Of a DNA stretch of 41,255 nt, positions 31,804 to 41,210 are shown one piece after another. The notes beneath the pieces are model-generated. The model was not told where the DNA came from. It was given only the letters and a program-made list of their open reading frames with translations, and ran no database searches. This DNA comes from CAUZFZ01 sp963579025. GTDB lineage: Bacteria > Planctomycetota > Planctomycetia > Planctomycetales > Planctomycetaceae. Numbering within the stretch: position 1 is the stretch's first letter; each line of letters begins with the position of its first letter. A program made the position numbers and the translations under genes. The stretch covers positions 1 to 41,255 of the forward strand of contig CAUZFZ010000094.1 in NCBI GenBank assembly GCA_963579025.1, given 5' to 3'.

Positions 31804-33003
31804 ATGAGACTGCTGACAGCATTCCTGAGTCTGTTCGTCATGACGGCCGGTCTGGCCCCGGCCGCCGATGTTGATACGTCGGAAATCGCGGCCGGGTCAC
31901 AGCGAGTCTTTAACGAGATTCAGATCCGCCGACCGATCGTCGTCACGCACGCGAACGACGACTCGGACCGGATTTTCATTGCGTCACAACTGGGCGTGGT
32001 GCACGTCCTGCCGAATGACCCGGAAGCCGAAGAGTCGGCTGTGTATCTCGATATCGAAAAACAGGTGGTCTACAACGACAAGATGAACGAAGAGGGTCTG
32101 CTGGGCATGGCCTTTCATCCGAAGTACAAGGAAAACGGCCAGCTCTTCATCTACTACACGTCGACAGTTGCGCCCCGCATGTCGATCGTGTCACGATTCA
32201 CAGTGTCAAAGAGTGACCCGAACAAAGCCGATCCGAAATCGGAACAGGAAATCCTGCGCGTTCCACAGCCGTACTGGAACCACAACGGCGGCACGATCTG
32301 CTTCGGCCCGGACGGCATGCTGTACATCGGCCTGGGCGATGGCGGCGATGGCGGCGACCCGCACAAGAATGGTCAGAATCTGAAGACCTGGCTGGGCAGC
32401 ATTCTGCGAATCGATGTCGATCATCAGGACGACGGAAAAGCCTACGCCGTGCCGAAAGACAATCCGTTCGTCGGCAACAAAGACGCTCAACCTGAAATCT
32501 ACGCATACGGCCTGCGGAACGTGTGGCGGATGTCGTTCGATTACGCCACCGGTGATTTCTGGGTCGGCGACGTTGGGCAGAAGCTATGGGAAGAGATCAA
32601 CATTGTCACCAGCGGCGGCAACTACGGCTGGAACCTGCGTGAATCGAAGCACAAGTACGAGAACGGTTCGGAAAAGAGCGACAAGCTGATCGATCCGATC
32701 TGGGAATACCCGCACGAAGAAAAGCAGGGCACGGTCGGCGGCCAGTTCGGCAAGTCGATTACGGGCGGACACGTTTACCGCGGCTCCGCGATCCCGCATC
32801 TGGCCGGCTACTATGTTTACGCCGACTACGTGTCGGGCGGTGTCTGGGCGCTGAAATACGACAAGGCGAAGAAGCAGGTCACCGAAAATCGCCGCATCGG
32901 CAACCCGAAACTGCCGGTCATGTCGTTTGGCGAAGACCAGCAGGGCGAGCAGTATTTCACAACACCTGTCGGTGCGATCTACAAGCTGGTCACTGCGAAG
33001 TAA
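31804..33003 (+). CDS. Exported PQQ-type glucose/sorbosone dehydrogenase-family protein
   Basis: Members of the GSDH beta-propeller family oxidise aldoses or other sugars, usually with PQQ and calcium, in the periplasm. The 399-residue protein has a signal peptide (residues 1-21, ending APAA), a first propeller strand IFIASQLGVVHVL, EEGLLGMAFHPKY, the PYWNHNGGTICFGPDGMLYI segment with the following GDGGDGGDP loop, GLRNVWRMSFD and GNYGWNLRE, all typical of the family. PQQ dependence is inferred; some planctomycete homologues have no proven activity. It is read alone, behind its own promoter candidate, and converges with the NHL-like gene across a strong hairpin. Confidence 0.9.
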   Translation: MRLLTAFLSLFVMTAGLAPAADVDTSEIAAGSQRVFNEIQIRRPIVVTHANDDSDRIFIASQLGVVHVLPNDPEAEESAVYLDIEKQVVYNDKMNEEGLLGMAFHPKYKENGQLFIYYTSTVAPRMSIVSRFTVSKSDPNKADPKSEQEILRVPQPYWNHNGGTICFGPDGMLYIGLGDGGDGGDPHKNGQNLKTWLGSILRIDVDHQDDGKAYAVPKDNPFVGNKDAQPEIYAYGLRNVWRMSFDYATGDFWVGDVGQKLWEEINIVTSGGNYGWNLRESKHKYENGSEKSDKLIDPIWEYPHEEKQGTVGGQFGKSITGGHVYRGSAIPHLAGYYVYADYVSGGVWALKYDKAKKQVTENRRIGNPKLPVMSFGEDQQGEQYFTTPVGAIYKLVTAK

Positions 33004-33035
33004 GTGCTGACCACTGTCTGTTCGGCTTTTGCAGC

Positions 33036-33082
33036 ACCACCGTCACACGCCGTGCCTGACACGGCGTTGTGCGGTCGGTGGT
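33036..33082. terminator. Bidirectional terminator-like hairpin between convergent genes
   Basis: ACCACCG (33036-33042) pairs with CGGTGGT (33076-33082), enclosing an inner stem ACGCCGTG (33047-33054) with CACGGCGT (33060-33067) and a 5-nt loop. The long GC-rich stem stands between the stops of two converging genes (33003 and 33128) and probably ends both transcripts. There is no T-run on either side. Confidence 0.55.
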
Positions 33083-33127
33083 CTATCCGGCAAGTTCGAA
33101 CGTCCACCCGCAAACGACGGCACGTGG

Positions 33128-33979
33128 TCATTCGCCGGAACCGAGTTGCGAGACCGCTCCGTCGAGCGTGACTTCAAACACGCCATTGGCCCGCGGGTCC
33201 GTCACCAGCAGTGTTTCTCCGGCGAGCCAGATGCCGACAGGATTCGAGAAGGCTGCGTCTTCGGCAAACTTCGACACTTCTCCGGCGGGCGTCACTTTCC
33301 ACACGCACTTGCCGTAGCCGTCGGTTACGTACATTGCGTCATCCGGTCCGACCGCGACGTTGTGAGGAAAGGAAAACGGCCGGCCAGGAACAATCGTCGA
33401 GACTTTGCCTTTGGGTGACATTCTCAGCAGTTGGTCCTTTGTCGTTGAGACAACGATCAGCTCGCCTTTGGAATTGAACGCCACCCCGCGCGGTGCGGAG
33501 ATCTGTGTGATAATCTCCGCCTTTCCGCCTTCGTGCGGAACCTTGAAGATGCGATGCAATTCCAGGTCAGCGACGAAAATCGTGCCTTCCGGATCGACGG
33601 CGATCGCCATGGGCATCCCGATGCCACCATTCGTCAGCGGTTCCGGCTTGCCGTCTCCGCCAAGTTTGAAGCGATACACTTCGCGCGTGGACGTGTCACC
33701 GGCAAGAACATTGCCGTCTTTATCCAGAGCGATGCACCGAGCTGCATTGAGTGGCGTGCGGAACTGCTTTGAGCCCTTGAACAGATGGCCCAGCGCGGCC
33801 GCCTTTTTCTGCCACACACCCGGCAACTTTCGGTCGACCACAAGGAGTGTGCCGTCCTCTGTGCGAACGGCGCCCAGCGGATAAATGAACTCGGCCGAGT
33901 ATGCGTGAGCAGAACTCAGCAGGACAGCTATGGCGGCGCTGACATATTGCATCGGGATGGCTGCTTTCTTCAGAAACAA
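33128..33979 (-). CDS. Exported NHL/SMP-30-like beta-propeller protein
   Basis: The 283-residue protein has a signal peptide (to about residue 29, ending AYSA) and five to six propeller blades of the NHL type, each with a D-x-x-G turn (LDKDGNVLAGD; VDPEGTIFVADLELHRIF; FNSKGELIVVS; VGPDDAMYVTDGYGKCVW). Such propellers bind ligands or act as lactonase-like enzymes; no catalytic set is evident. It is transcribed in the same direction as the isomerase-like gene upstream (36 bp from that gene's stop), so the two are probably an operon. The start could be the Met at residue 10. Confidence 0.83.
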   Translation of the reverse strand: MFLKKAAIPMQYVSAAIAVLLSSAHAYSAEFIYPLGAVRTEDGTLLVVDRKLPGVWQKKAAALGHLFKGSKQFRTPLNAARCIALDKDGNVLAGDTSTREVYRFKLGGDGKPEPLTNGGIGMPMAIAVDPEGTIFVADLELHRIFKVPHEGGKAEIITQISAPRGVAFNSKGELIVVSTTKDQLLRMSPKGKVSTIVPGRPFSFPHNVAVGPDDAMYVTDGYGKCVWKVTPAGEVSKFAEDAAFSNPVGIWLAGETLLVTDPRANGVFEVTLDGAVSQLGSGE

Positions 33980-34015
33980 CGTCGTGAATGTCGTGATGGC
34001 CTCTGAACTAACGAG

Positions 34016-34915
34016 TCAGCGCAGGAGACGATTCAGTGTTGTGAAGTCTTTTTTGATTGCTGCCAGGTGCTGCGGGACAAGTTCCGGCTTGCGGTGGTCG
34101 AGATACTCCTCGTGCAGCGAAATCGGTCCGTCGAATTTCGACTCCGCCAGCATACTAAAGAACTCCGGGCTGATCTGCCCTTCGCCGAGCGGCACGTTGC
34201 GGGGCTTTCCGTTAACCCAGTGAAAGTCTTTTACGTAGACCGTTTCGATGTGCGGGCGAATTCTGTGAAACGTCACAGGCCAGCTCATGCCGGCTTCGAC
34301 AGTCGCGTGCCGGATATCGTATGCCACGCCGATCTGGTCGACGGCAATTCCTTCGAGCAATCGACCGAGATCCCACAGCGACGCTCCCAGATAGTTTCGT
34401 CCGGCATGATTCTGGTACACGGCCGTGATGCCGATCTCGCGGTTCAGGGCGGCCAGGTCCAGAAACTGCCGCCGCCACTCGTCGAGCTGGCCGAGAATCG
34501 GTTTGCTCAGATCGTACTTGAAGTACTGCATCCGGTACCGACGGATACCGAGCTTCGCAGCCGTGCGCAACACCGTCTCGGTCAACGGATCATTCGGGTC
34601 GTTGATGCTCGACGTCATCACGGTGATTTCCAGATCCCGCTTCCGTAGAGCGTCCACCATCTTCGGCAATTCGTCGGGGACCTGGGCGGGCTCAATATGT
34701 CCGCCGATGCGGATCGGTGCCTCGATGCCGTCGAAGCCCAGTTCCGCGATGTGATCGGCCAGCTCGTCGTACGTCAGAGATTGAAACGGCTTGGTGAAGA
34801 CACAGATCGAACGGCCAGGCCGGGCCTTCGGAGCAGCAGTCGCGACTTGAGCCGCGGCAAGACTCGACGCGGCACCGAGAAGAAACTCGCGTCGTCGCAT
34901 GGGTTGATTGAGCAT
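34016..34915 (-). CDS. Tat-exported xylose-isomerase-like TIM-barrel protein
   Basis: This 299-residue protein belongs to the sugar phosphate isomerase/epimerase superfamily (AP endonuclease 2-like TIM barrel). The N-terminus RRREFLLGAASSLAAAQVATAA is a twin-arginine export signal, so it folds with its metal before export. The barrel begins ICVFTKPFQSLTYDELADHI; AYDIRHATVEAG and ISLHEEYLDH supply likely metal ligands (Asp, His, Glu). Such Tat-exported isomerase-like proteins are frequent in planctomycetes, usually next to sugar dehydrogenase genes; here the sugar dehydrogenase gene and the propeller are close by. Substrate is unknown. The Met at residue 6 is an alternative start. Confidence 0.88.
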   Translation of the reverse strand: MLNQPMRRREFLLGAASSLAAAQVATAAPKARPGRSICVFTKPFQSLTYDELADHIAELGFDGIEAPIRIGGHIEPAQVPDELPKMVDALRKRDLEITVMTSSINDPNDPLTETVLRTAAKLGIRRYRMQYFKYDLSKPILGQLDEWRRQFLDLAALNREIGITAVYQNHAGRNYLGASLWDLGRLLEGIAVDQIGVAYDIRHATVEAGMSWPVTFHRIRPHIETVYVKDFHWVNGKPRNVPLGEGQISPEFFSMLAESKFDGPISLHEEYLDHRKPELVPQHLAAIKKDFTTLNRLLR

Positions 34916-35026
34916 CGTGTATCCCGATGGCTGGAGAATTGGCGGAGCGATGAGAGGGCAGAGACACTGGGAAGCATGATATCTTTCTGCCCGATCAACT
35001 TTCTTCCATCACGCGAACCTGAATGC

Positions 35027-35038
35027 GCGCATATGCGC
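35027..35038. promoter_or_regulatory. Palindrome GCGCATATGCGC just before the SelA-like gene
   Basis: A perfect 12-bp palindrome ends ten bases before the start at 35049, in the intergenic region shared with the isomerase-like gene. It could be an operator half-pair site or a hairpin near the ribosome binding site. No repressor gene is adjacent, so the role is open. Confidence 0.3.
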
Positions 35039-35048
35039 TGGAGTCCTG

Positions 35049-36251
35049 ATGAGCATTTACCGGAACCTGGGTGTCGAGCCAATCATCAACGCATGTGGAA
35101 CTGTCACCCGGTTGGGAGGCGCTCCGATGCGTGACGCGGTCCTTGATGCGTTTCGAGATGCGGCGGCCGAGTGGGTGCCACTGGAGCAACTGCAAGCGGC
35201 GGCGTGTCGAAAGATCGCGGAAGTCACGGGGGCGGAAGCCGGACTCGTCACCGCTGGTTCGGCGGCCGGTCTGACGCTGGGAACGGCAGCGATTCTGGCT
35301 GGGTATGACCTTGGTCGGATGGAGAAGCTGCCCCACACGGACGGTTTTCCGAACGAAATTCTGATCGCGCGAGAGCAGCGGAGTGGCTATGACCATGCCA
35401 TTCGCGCTGCCGGCGCTCGGCTGGTGGAAGTGGGATTCAATGAGATCACGTCGAATGCCGGGGTCCGACGCGCCGAAGTCTGGGAGTACGAGGCGGCGAT
35501 CACCCCGCAGACGGCCGGTATCGCGTACGTGATGGGTCCCGGAGCATGTCCGCCCCTGGAAGACGTCGTGGCCCTCGCTCACACCCATGATTTGCCGGTC
35601 ATTGTTGACGCCGCGGGCGAGTTGCCGCCTCGAGAAAACCTGAAGCGCATTCCGGCGACTGGTGCGGACCTGGTCTCCTTCAGTGGCGGCAAGTCGATCC
35701 GCGGACCGCAATCGACGGGAGTTCTGTGCGGGCGTCGTGACCTGATTTCCTCAGCAGCGCTTCAAATGCTCGACATGGACGATCATCTCGAACTGTGGGA
35801 CCCGCCGGCCGATCTGATCGATCAGTCCAAGCTGAAAGGCATTCCGCGGCATGGCATTGGTCGGGCTCTTAAGGTCTCCAAAGAAGAAATTGCTGCATTG
35901 CTGACAGCCTTGGACCTGTTCGCTTCCGGAGCCTACGACGAAGATCTGCCGCGCATGCGCTCGAATCTGGAAGTCATCGTCAAAGAGCTTGACGGAACTC
36001 GCTCGACCTGCCGGGTTGTCGAAGCGGCAGCGTCCGATCGCTGGGCCACACTGGAGATCACACTCGATGAATCCAGCCTGGGCCGGACAGCATTCGAAGT
36101 CTGCCGGAGTTTGCGGAATGGTTCGCCGCCGGTGTATGTCGGGCACGGGCAACTGAGGGACGCAGTCTTTGTCATCAACCCTCTGTGTCTGGATGATGAC
36201 TCGGCCATGACACTTGCGCGGTGCCTGCGAGAAGAGCTGACTCGCCCATGA
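35049..36251 (+). CDS. SelA-like PLP-dependent enzyme
   Basis: The 400-residue protein has the fold-type I PLP core of the SelA/DgaE group (start YRNLGVEPIINACGTVTRLGG), which covers selenocysteine synthase and sugar-acid ammonia lyases such as the D-glucosaminate-6-phosphate enzyme. The PLP lysine is Lys215 in SFSGGKSIRGPQSTG, preceded by VIVDAAGELPP with the PLP Asp. In planctomycetes and many other bacteria such proteins act on sugars or amino acids and not on tRNA; no selenocysteine genes are seen here. So I infer an ammonia-lyase or aldolase-like reaction. It diverges from the isomerase-like gene and converges with the LamG/propeller gene. Confidence 0.85.
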   Translation: MSIYRNLGVEPIINACGTVTRLGGAPMRDAVLDAFRDAAAEWVPLEQLQAAACRKIAEVTGAEAGLVTAGSAAGLTLGTAAILAGYDLGRMEKLPHTDGFPNEILIAREQRSGYDHAIRAAGARLVEVGFNEITSNAGVRRAEVWEYEAAITPQTAGIAYVMGPGACPPLEDVVALAHTHDLPVIVDAAGELPPRENLKRIPATGADLVSFSGGKSIRGPQSTGVLCGRRDLISSAALQMLDMDDHLELWDPPADLIDQSKLKGIPRHGIGRALKVSKEEIAALLTALDLFASGAYDEDLPRMRSNLEVIVKELDGTRSTCRVVEAAASDRWATLEITLDESSLGRTAFEVCRSLRNGSPPVYVGHGQLRDAVFVINPLCLDDDSAMTLARCLREELTRP

Positions 36252-36310
36252 CAGGTCCGTGCGGTGGGGCTTTTACTCTGAGAGGAACGCCTCACAATCA
36301 CATGTCGCCT

Positions 36311-38137
36311 CTACGCGGCTGGCGAGTTCACAGCCTGTACCGCGATTACCTCGTCATCACTCAAGGCCCGGTCGTACATACGCACTTCATTGATGCGACC
36401 GGAGAAGTAGTCCATCTCTCCAAAGCCGATGCTTAACGGTTTGTCGTTGGTTATGTCGTAATCATCCTGCTGGAATGCTGAGGACCTGGCCGCAACTTTA
36501 CCGTTGACCAGAACTCGAAGCTGGCCGTTTTGCCGGATCGCCGCAACGTGCTTCCAGCCAGGCCCGATGTCGCCGTCGTAGGAAACGCACTTTCCCGCTT
36601 CCATTGAATAAACCTTCCCACGCACGTCTGCCGGCGCATCCTGAACCGAACTGGTGCAGCTTCCGATGCTCGCGAACAGTCGACCCTGGTAGACCGTCAG
36701 GCTCGTGACCCGCGTCCAGTCGTTGGCTTCTTCGCTGGTCGCGGTCGTGGGGGACGTTGGAGTCCAACCGTCGGGCGAGTAGAACCGTTTCAGCGAGGTC
36801 CAGGAAATCCCGCCGTCGTATCGCGTGACTTCTGCTCTGGGGATGGCGCCTCCGTAGAGTTTTCCGTTGTAGACAGTCAGTGCGTTGATTTCCGTTCCAT
36901 CGCCAAGACGTCCGCGATCATCCCAGGATTCCCCGCCTCGATACACGACCGCCCGAGCTTCCGGCCACATTCCGGCATGCAGCGCTCCGCGATACACCTC
37001 CAGACAATGAACCTGCAACAGGGGACGCAGACGCTTTGGAGTATTGCCGATTGGCGTGCCTGCGAACGTCCATTCTTTGCCATCGAATGCGTAGACGTTC
37101 GGGTAGCCGACATACAGTCGTCCGTCATGCACAGCCATGGCATGCGGGTAGCAATTTCGAGGTTCCTCGGCCGGAAACGTCCCGGAGACCTTCCACTCGT
37201 GATCGCCATCGTAAACGTAGACACGATAAGGTCGACCTGCCCACTGGCGTTCACCCGGAAGCAGTTGCCCGCGATCTCCTCCGGCGTACAGCTTGCCACG
37301 ATACGAGGCAATACAGTTGATACGCAGACACTTGCCCGGCTGCCCACAATCTCTCCATTGCGTACCGCCTGCATAACGGTAGACGCGCACGGGGTCGTAT
37401 TTGCCTGAGAACACACGGGTCCAGTCGTACGTCGTCGTGGCCGCGTACAGTTCTCCCTGATGGACAATCATTGACATCACGCCAGTCGTTTTGCCGGTGC
37501 CGACACGTCCGCAATCGGTCCACTTGTTTCCTTCTTCGTATCGGTAAACGTGGCACCAGTCTTCTTCGTCCTGTGCGTCCGTGATTGCCGCGTATAGCTT
37601 GCCTTGGAATACCGTCAGTGAGTTGCTGACATAGTTGCTTGTCCTGCTGGGCCTGCCACAGTCCTGCCATTCACTGATTTTGGCGTTGTCGATTCCGAAA
37701 TAGACGTGCCTGTCATCTCCCGACGACTGGTAACCACCTGAACTGGCTTTGAGGTTCAGCGTGAACCCTTTTCTCAGCGATGGATCGTACTTGCCGACGA
37801 TGTCTCCAAGGACATCATCAACGTCCGCTTTCGTGTGCACCCAGGCGGAAATGGAGAAGTCGCCAGTGCCGATCGCAAGCGACTTGCTGTTGGGGACGTT
37901 GACATAAGCGCCTCGACCATTGAATTCGCCGGTCTCAAGGTCGACTCCGAAATTGACCCCGTGGTTCCCCTTGCCGGAATGATCGCGACAATCACCCTTC
38001 AGTTTCCAATAACCAATCAGGCCGTCCTGAAGACTGTGTTCAACAGCAGATTTACGATCCGCCCCCGACACCTGATCAAGACTCGGCGGATTCAAACACA
38101 GCAATGTGGAGAGCAACACAACAGAGGGCATTCTCAT
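36311..38137 (-). CDS. Exported LamG protein with an inserted beta-propeller
   Basis: The 608-residue protein starts at the ATG at 38137 (MRMPSVVLLS), preceded nine bases upstream by AGGAG; the open frame continues to 38197. A signal peptide ends near residue 26. Residues about 40-150 match the first half of a LamG/concanavalin jelly roll (GLIGYWKLKGDCRDHSGKGN; DFSISAWV) and 525-608 the second half (WKHVAAIRQNGQLRVLVNGK; FSGRINEVRMYDRALSDDE). Between them about 370 residues form a kelch-like propeller whose blades repeat WxDCGR and a LTVYxGxLYA pattern. Thus one domain is inserted in another. It probably binds carbohydrate at the cell surface. The converging SelA-like gene ends 59 bp away. 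Confidence 0.83.
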   Translation of the reverse strand: MRMPSVVLLSTLLCLNPPSLDQVSGADRKSAVEHSLQDGLIGYWKLKGDCRDHSGKGNHGVNFGVDLETGEFNGRGAYVNVPNSKSLAIGTGDFSISAWVHTKADVDDVLGDIVGKYDPSLRKGFTLNLKASSGGYQSSGDDRHVYFGIDNAKISEWQDCGRPSRTSNYVSNSLTVFQGKLYAAITDAQDEEDWCHVYRYEEGNKWTDCGRVGTGKTTGVMSMIVHQGELYAATTTYDWTRVFSGKYDPVRVYRYAGGTQWRDCGQPGKCLRINCIASYRGKLYAGGDRGQLLPGERQWAGRPYRVYVYDGDHEWKVSGTFPAEEPRNCYPHAMAVHDGRLYVGYPNVYAFDGKEWTFAGTPIGNTPKRLRPLLQVHCLEVYRGALHAGMWPEARAVVYRGGESWDDRGRLGDGTEINALTVYNGKLYGGAIPRAEVTRYDGGISWTSLKRFYSPDGWTPTSPTTATSEEANDWTRVTSLTVYQGRLFASIGSCTSSVQDAPADVRGKVYSMEAGKCVSYDGDIGPGWKHVAAIRQNGQLRVLVNGKVAARSSAFQQDDYDITNDKPLSIGFGEMDYFSGRINEVRMYDRALSDDEVIAVQAVNSPAA

Positions 38138-38355
38138 GGCCAATATCTCCTGGTTGGTTGTCCTGTTCAGACCGCGAGTTCGGCTGACTGGTGGCACTTG
38201 CTCACTGTCTGCGATTCGCCTTGCCGAGAATTCGGGCCGTCAGTATCAGCATGGCCATCTGACTTCGCAATCGGTCGAGCTGAAGCTGTTGGTTTCGGAT
38301 CAGCTCTCTTACTCTCCTGCTCAGTCCGAGCAACTCACAATGACGGGCTGACGCA

Positions 38356-39579
38356 ATGAGCGATGTCACGAATGAGACAGGAGATACAGTGCCGGCAGCA
38401 GCGAGCGGACGAGACGGCGCCGTCTCGACTCTCCCACTTTCCGGGTTAAAGGTGCTCGACCTGACTCGAGTCCTGGCCGGTCCCTACTGCACCATGGTTC
38501 TCGCCGACCTGGGCGCGGATGTGGTGAAAATCGAGCGACCCGAAACTGGTGATGAAAGTCGCGCATTCGGACCGTTCCTGCCGTCCGGCTCGAGTGCGTA
38601 CTTTGCGAGTCTCAATCGAGGGAAAGCGAGCATCACCCTCAATCTGAAGAGCGAGTCGGACCGTGACACGTTTCTTAAGCTGGTCGAACAGGCTGATGTC
38701 GTGGTCGAAAACTTTCGTCCGGGTGTGATGGACGCCCTTGGACTGGATTCCGACTCGTTGCACGAAGTGAACCCGTCGTTGATCTACGCTTCGGCCTCGG
38801 GTTTCGGGCAGACAGGCCCGTATCGTGAACGGCCTGCTTACGATGTGATTATTCAAGCCATGAGCGGACTGATGAGTGTCACGGGCCACGACGCCGACGC
38901 ACCAGCCCGTGTCGGCGCGTCGATCAGCGACATCGTCACCGGGCTGTTCACAACGATTGGCATTCTTGCCGCCCTGCGAGCTCGTGATCCAGGCAAACAT
39001 GGGGCGACGCTCGACCTGGCGATGCTCGATTGCAGTGTCGCCGTGCTTGAGAATGCGATAGCGCGGTGTGACCTGTCTGGAGAATCGCCCGTGCCACTGG
39101 GGACACGGCATCCATCGATTTCGCCATTCCAGGCCTTTCCCACAAGTGATGGTGCCATTGTGATTGCAGCGGGTAATGAATCACTTTGGCGCCGGCTTTG
39201 CGAGGTACTGGATGCCGAAGAGTGGATCGATGATCCGCTTCTGACTTCCAATTCCGACCGCACGGCGAATCAGGCATACATGGAGCAGCGAGTGAGCGAA
39301 CGGACACGCACTCGTACGTCACGGGAGTGGCTGCGTTTACTTGAAGAGGCACGTATTCCCGCCGGACCGATTCAGATGATCGCCGACGTGTTGAACGACC
39401 AGCACCTGCAGAGTCGCGGCATCTTTCATCGTATGCACGGCGACGGCGACGAGACATTCACGACCGTTGGTACTCCAATCCGGATTGACGGCCAGGTGCC
39501 GAGAGTTTCGGATCGGGCACCGGAACTCGGAGCCGATTTGCGGGACGTTCTTCAACGCTGGTTGTCCGAACCGTCTTGA
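38356..39579 (+). CDS. Class III (CaiB/BaiF/Frc) CoA transferase
   Basis: Family III transferases move CoA between carboxylic acids such as formate and oxalate, or act on bile-acid and carnitine derivatives. The 407-residue protein has the family segments GLKVLDLTRVLAGPYCTM, LGADVVKIERPETGDE, FASLNRGKASITLNL and DVVVENFRPG. The catalytic Asp is expected in VGASISDIVTG, at residue 192, about 23 beyond the Asp169 of characterised members because of an extended N-terminus. The specific acyl groups cannot be read from sequence. The GNAT gene lies immediately downstream, probably in the same transcript. Confidence 0.92.
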   Translation: MSDVTNETGDTVPAAASGRDGAVSTLPLSGLKVLDLTRVLAGPYCTMVLADLGADVVKIERPETGDESRAFGPFLPSGSSAYFASLNRGKASITLNLKSESDRDTFLKLVEQADVVVENFRPGVMDALGLDSDSLHEVNPSLIYASASGFGQTGPYRERPAYDVIIQAMSGLMSVTGHDADAPARVGASISDIVTGLFTTIGILAALRARDPGKHGATLDLAMLDCSVAVLENAIARCDLSGESPVPLGTRHPSISPFQAFPTSDGAIVIAAGNESLWRRLCEVLDAEEWIDDPLLTSNSDRTANQAYMEQRVSERTRTRTSREWLRLLEEARIPAGPIQMIADVLNDQHLQSRGIFHRMHGDGDETFTTVGTPIRIDGQVPRVSDRAPELGADLRDVLQRWLSEPS

Positions 39580-39638
39580 TCAGCATGTTGCAATCGACCT
39601 GCCCACGAACGAGAGCGAGCCAGAAGTTGCACCACGGC

Positions 39639-40262
39639 ATGATCAAAATCGGTCAGTCAATCGAAGGGGACATCGACGCGATCACGCGAGTTGAAGCCGA
39701 CAGTTGGCCTTCGGCGCTGGCTGCCTCGAAGGATGCGATCGCACGAAGGGTTTCGGTTTATCCGGAAGGGCAATGGGTCGCGGTTCGAGACGGTCAAATC
39801 GTCGGCGTTGCCTTCGCTCAACGGATGAACCCACCTCTGCCACCGATGAGCGATCTGACCTACGATCTGGTGACCGGCGGGGGATCGTATGCCGGCACGC
39901 ACGTCGCGAACGGTACCTGGTACCAACTGATCGGCGTCGGAGTCGTGCAGTCGGCTCATGGGTTGCGAATCGGTCGCAGTCTGATTGATCGGCAGATCGA
40001 GTTCGCCCGGACCCTACCGGGCGTCGTACGAATCATCGGATTTACGAGACCCGCGCGATTCCACGAATCGTCGGAGTTGTCGATCGAAGACTACACAAAT
40101 AGGCGGACGGAATCCGGACGCTTCGCCGATCCCGTGCTGTCGTTTCACCTGGACTCGGGTGCTCGACTTGTCTCGATTCACCCGGACTTTCGGCCAGACG
40201 ACGTGCAGGCACGCGGATATGGGATCTTGATCGAGTATCCGATTGATCAAGCATGCGAATGA
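39639..40262 (+). CDS. GNAT-family N-acetyltransferase
   Basis: A 207-residue acetyltransferase starting at ATG 39639 (MIKIGQSIEGDIDAI), where the fold begins; the open frame continues upstream to overlap the CoA transferase stop (39576-39579), so an earlier start is possible. The acetyl-CoA binding loop looks like QSAHGLRIGRSLIDRQI, about residues 112-128, and a WVAVRDGQIVGVAFAQ strand pair lies near residue 47. Acceptor substrate unknown. It lies 59 bp from, or overlaps, the CoA transferase and is probably co-transcribed. Confidence 0.7.
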   Translation: MIKIGQSIEGDIDAITRVEADSWPSALAASKDAIARRVSVYPEGQWVAVRDGQIVGVAFAQRMNPPLPPMSDLTYDLVTGGGSYAGTHVANGTWYQLIGVGVVQSAHGLRIGRSLIDRQIEFARTLPGVVRIIGFTRPARFHESSELSIEDYTNRRTESGRFADPVLSFHLDSGARLVSIHPDFRPDDVQARGYGILIEYPIDQACE

Positions 40263-40460
40263 GATGATGTCTGAGAGACTTTGTCTCTCCCGACCCACGC
40301 CGTGCATGTGCCTGCATCCTCACCAGAAAACAGGCAAGGAACATAACAGCGATCGTGGCCTGGTTTCGGTCCACCGTTCCAACTCCTCCGTGCGGGGGCG
40401 TGTGATGTGCTATCGTGGCCCGCCTGGATGTCTACGTTTGTTGTTTACAGCACAAATGCC

Positions 40461-41210
40461 ATGCCTCCGATCGTTTCTGAAATCGAGCCATTCTCTGTCG
40501 AACACGCCAGGATCCTCTGGCTGGTTGTTTGTGCCGGGCTGGTATTCGTCATGCAGGCGGGGTTCCTGTGTCTGGAATCCGGACTCACCCGTTCCAAGAA
40601 CAGCATCAATGTTGCGATCATGAATGTCGCGGACTTTGGCATCGCGACAATCCTCTACTGGATGTTCGGATTCGGCGTGATGTTTGGGGTCACGCAATCC
40701 GGTTGGTTTGGGACGGATCGGTTTCTGCCCTCGATGAATGACGGATGGGACACCGCGTTCTTTCTGTTTCAACTGATGTTCGCCGGTGCTGCCACCACGA
40801 TCGTCTCCGGAGCGGTCGCCGAGCGTATGAAGTTCAGCGGCTACCTGCTCGTGTCCGGCGTGCTTTCCGGATTGGTATACACGGTCTTCGGACATTGGGT
40901 CTGGAATGGGATTGATAGTGACCAACCAGGCGGCTGGTTATATCAACTCGGCTTCCGTGACTTTGCCGGTGTGACCGTCGTGCATGGCGTTGGAGGATGG
41001 GTCGCGCTGGCGGCGGTCCTTGTGGTCGGCCCGCGACGCGGCAGGTTTACGGACGACGGTGCCTCGCACGAGATTAGTGGCCACGATCTGCCCATGGCCA
41101 TGCTGGGGGCGATGCTGCTGATGTTCGGGTGGTTCGGCTTCAACGGTGGGAGCCTGCTAAGGCGTCGTTCAGAATTAACTTACCCGCTTCGCCTGTTTTT
41201 ATGTGGGTGA
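40461..41210 (+). pseudogene. amt: Truncated ammonium transporter (Amt)
   Basis: The first 231 residues are a clear Amt channel: transmembrane segments start with ILWLVVCAGLVFVMQAGFLCLESG, AGAATTIVSGAVAERMKFSGY holds the family signature, and VVHGVGGWVALAAVLVVGPR and LLMFGWFGFNGGS follow. Amt proteins usually run over 400 residues with eleven helices; here after FNGGS (about 41153) the sequence changes to an unrelated LLRRRSELTYPLRLFLCG and stops at 41210. The gene is cut at about half length and should not give a functional channel. Start at ATG 40461 (MPPIVSEIEPFSV); earlier in-frame starts exist. No glnK gene is near. If an element has inserted, the rest of amt may lie beyond the window. 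Confidence 0.85.
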
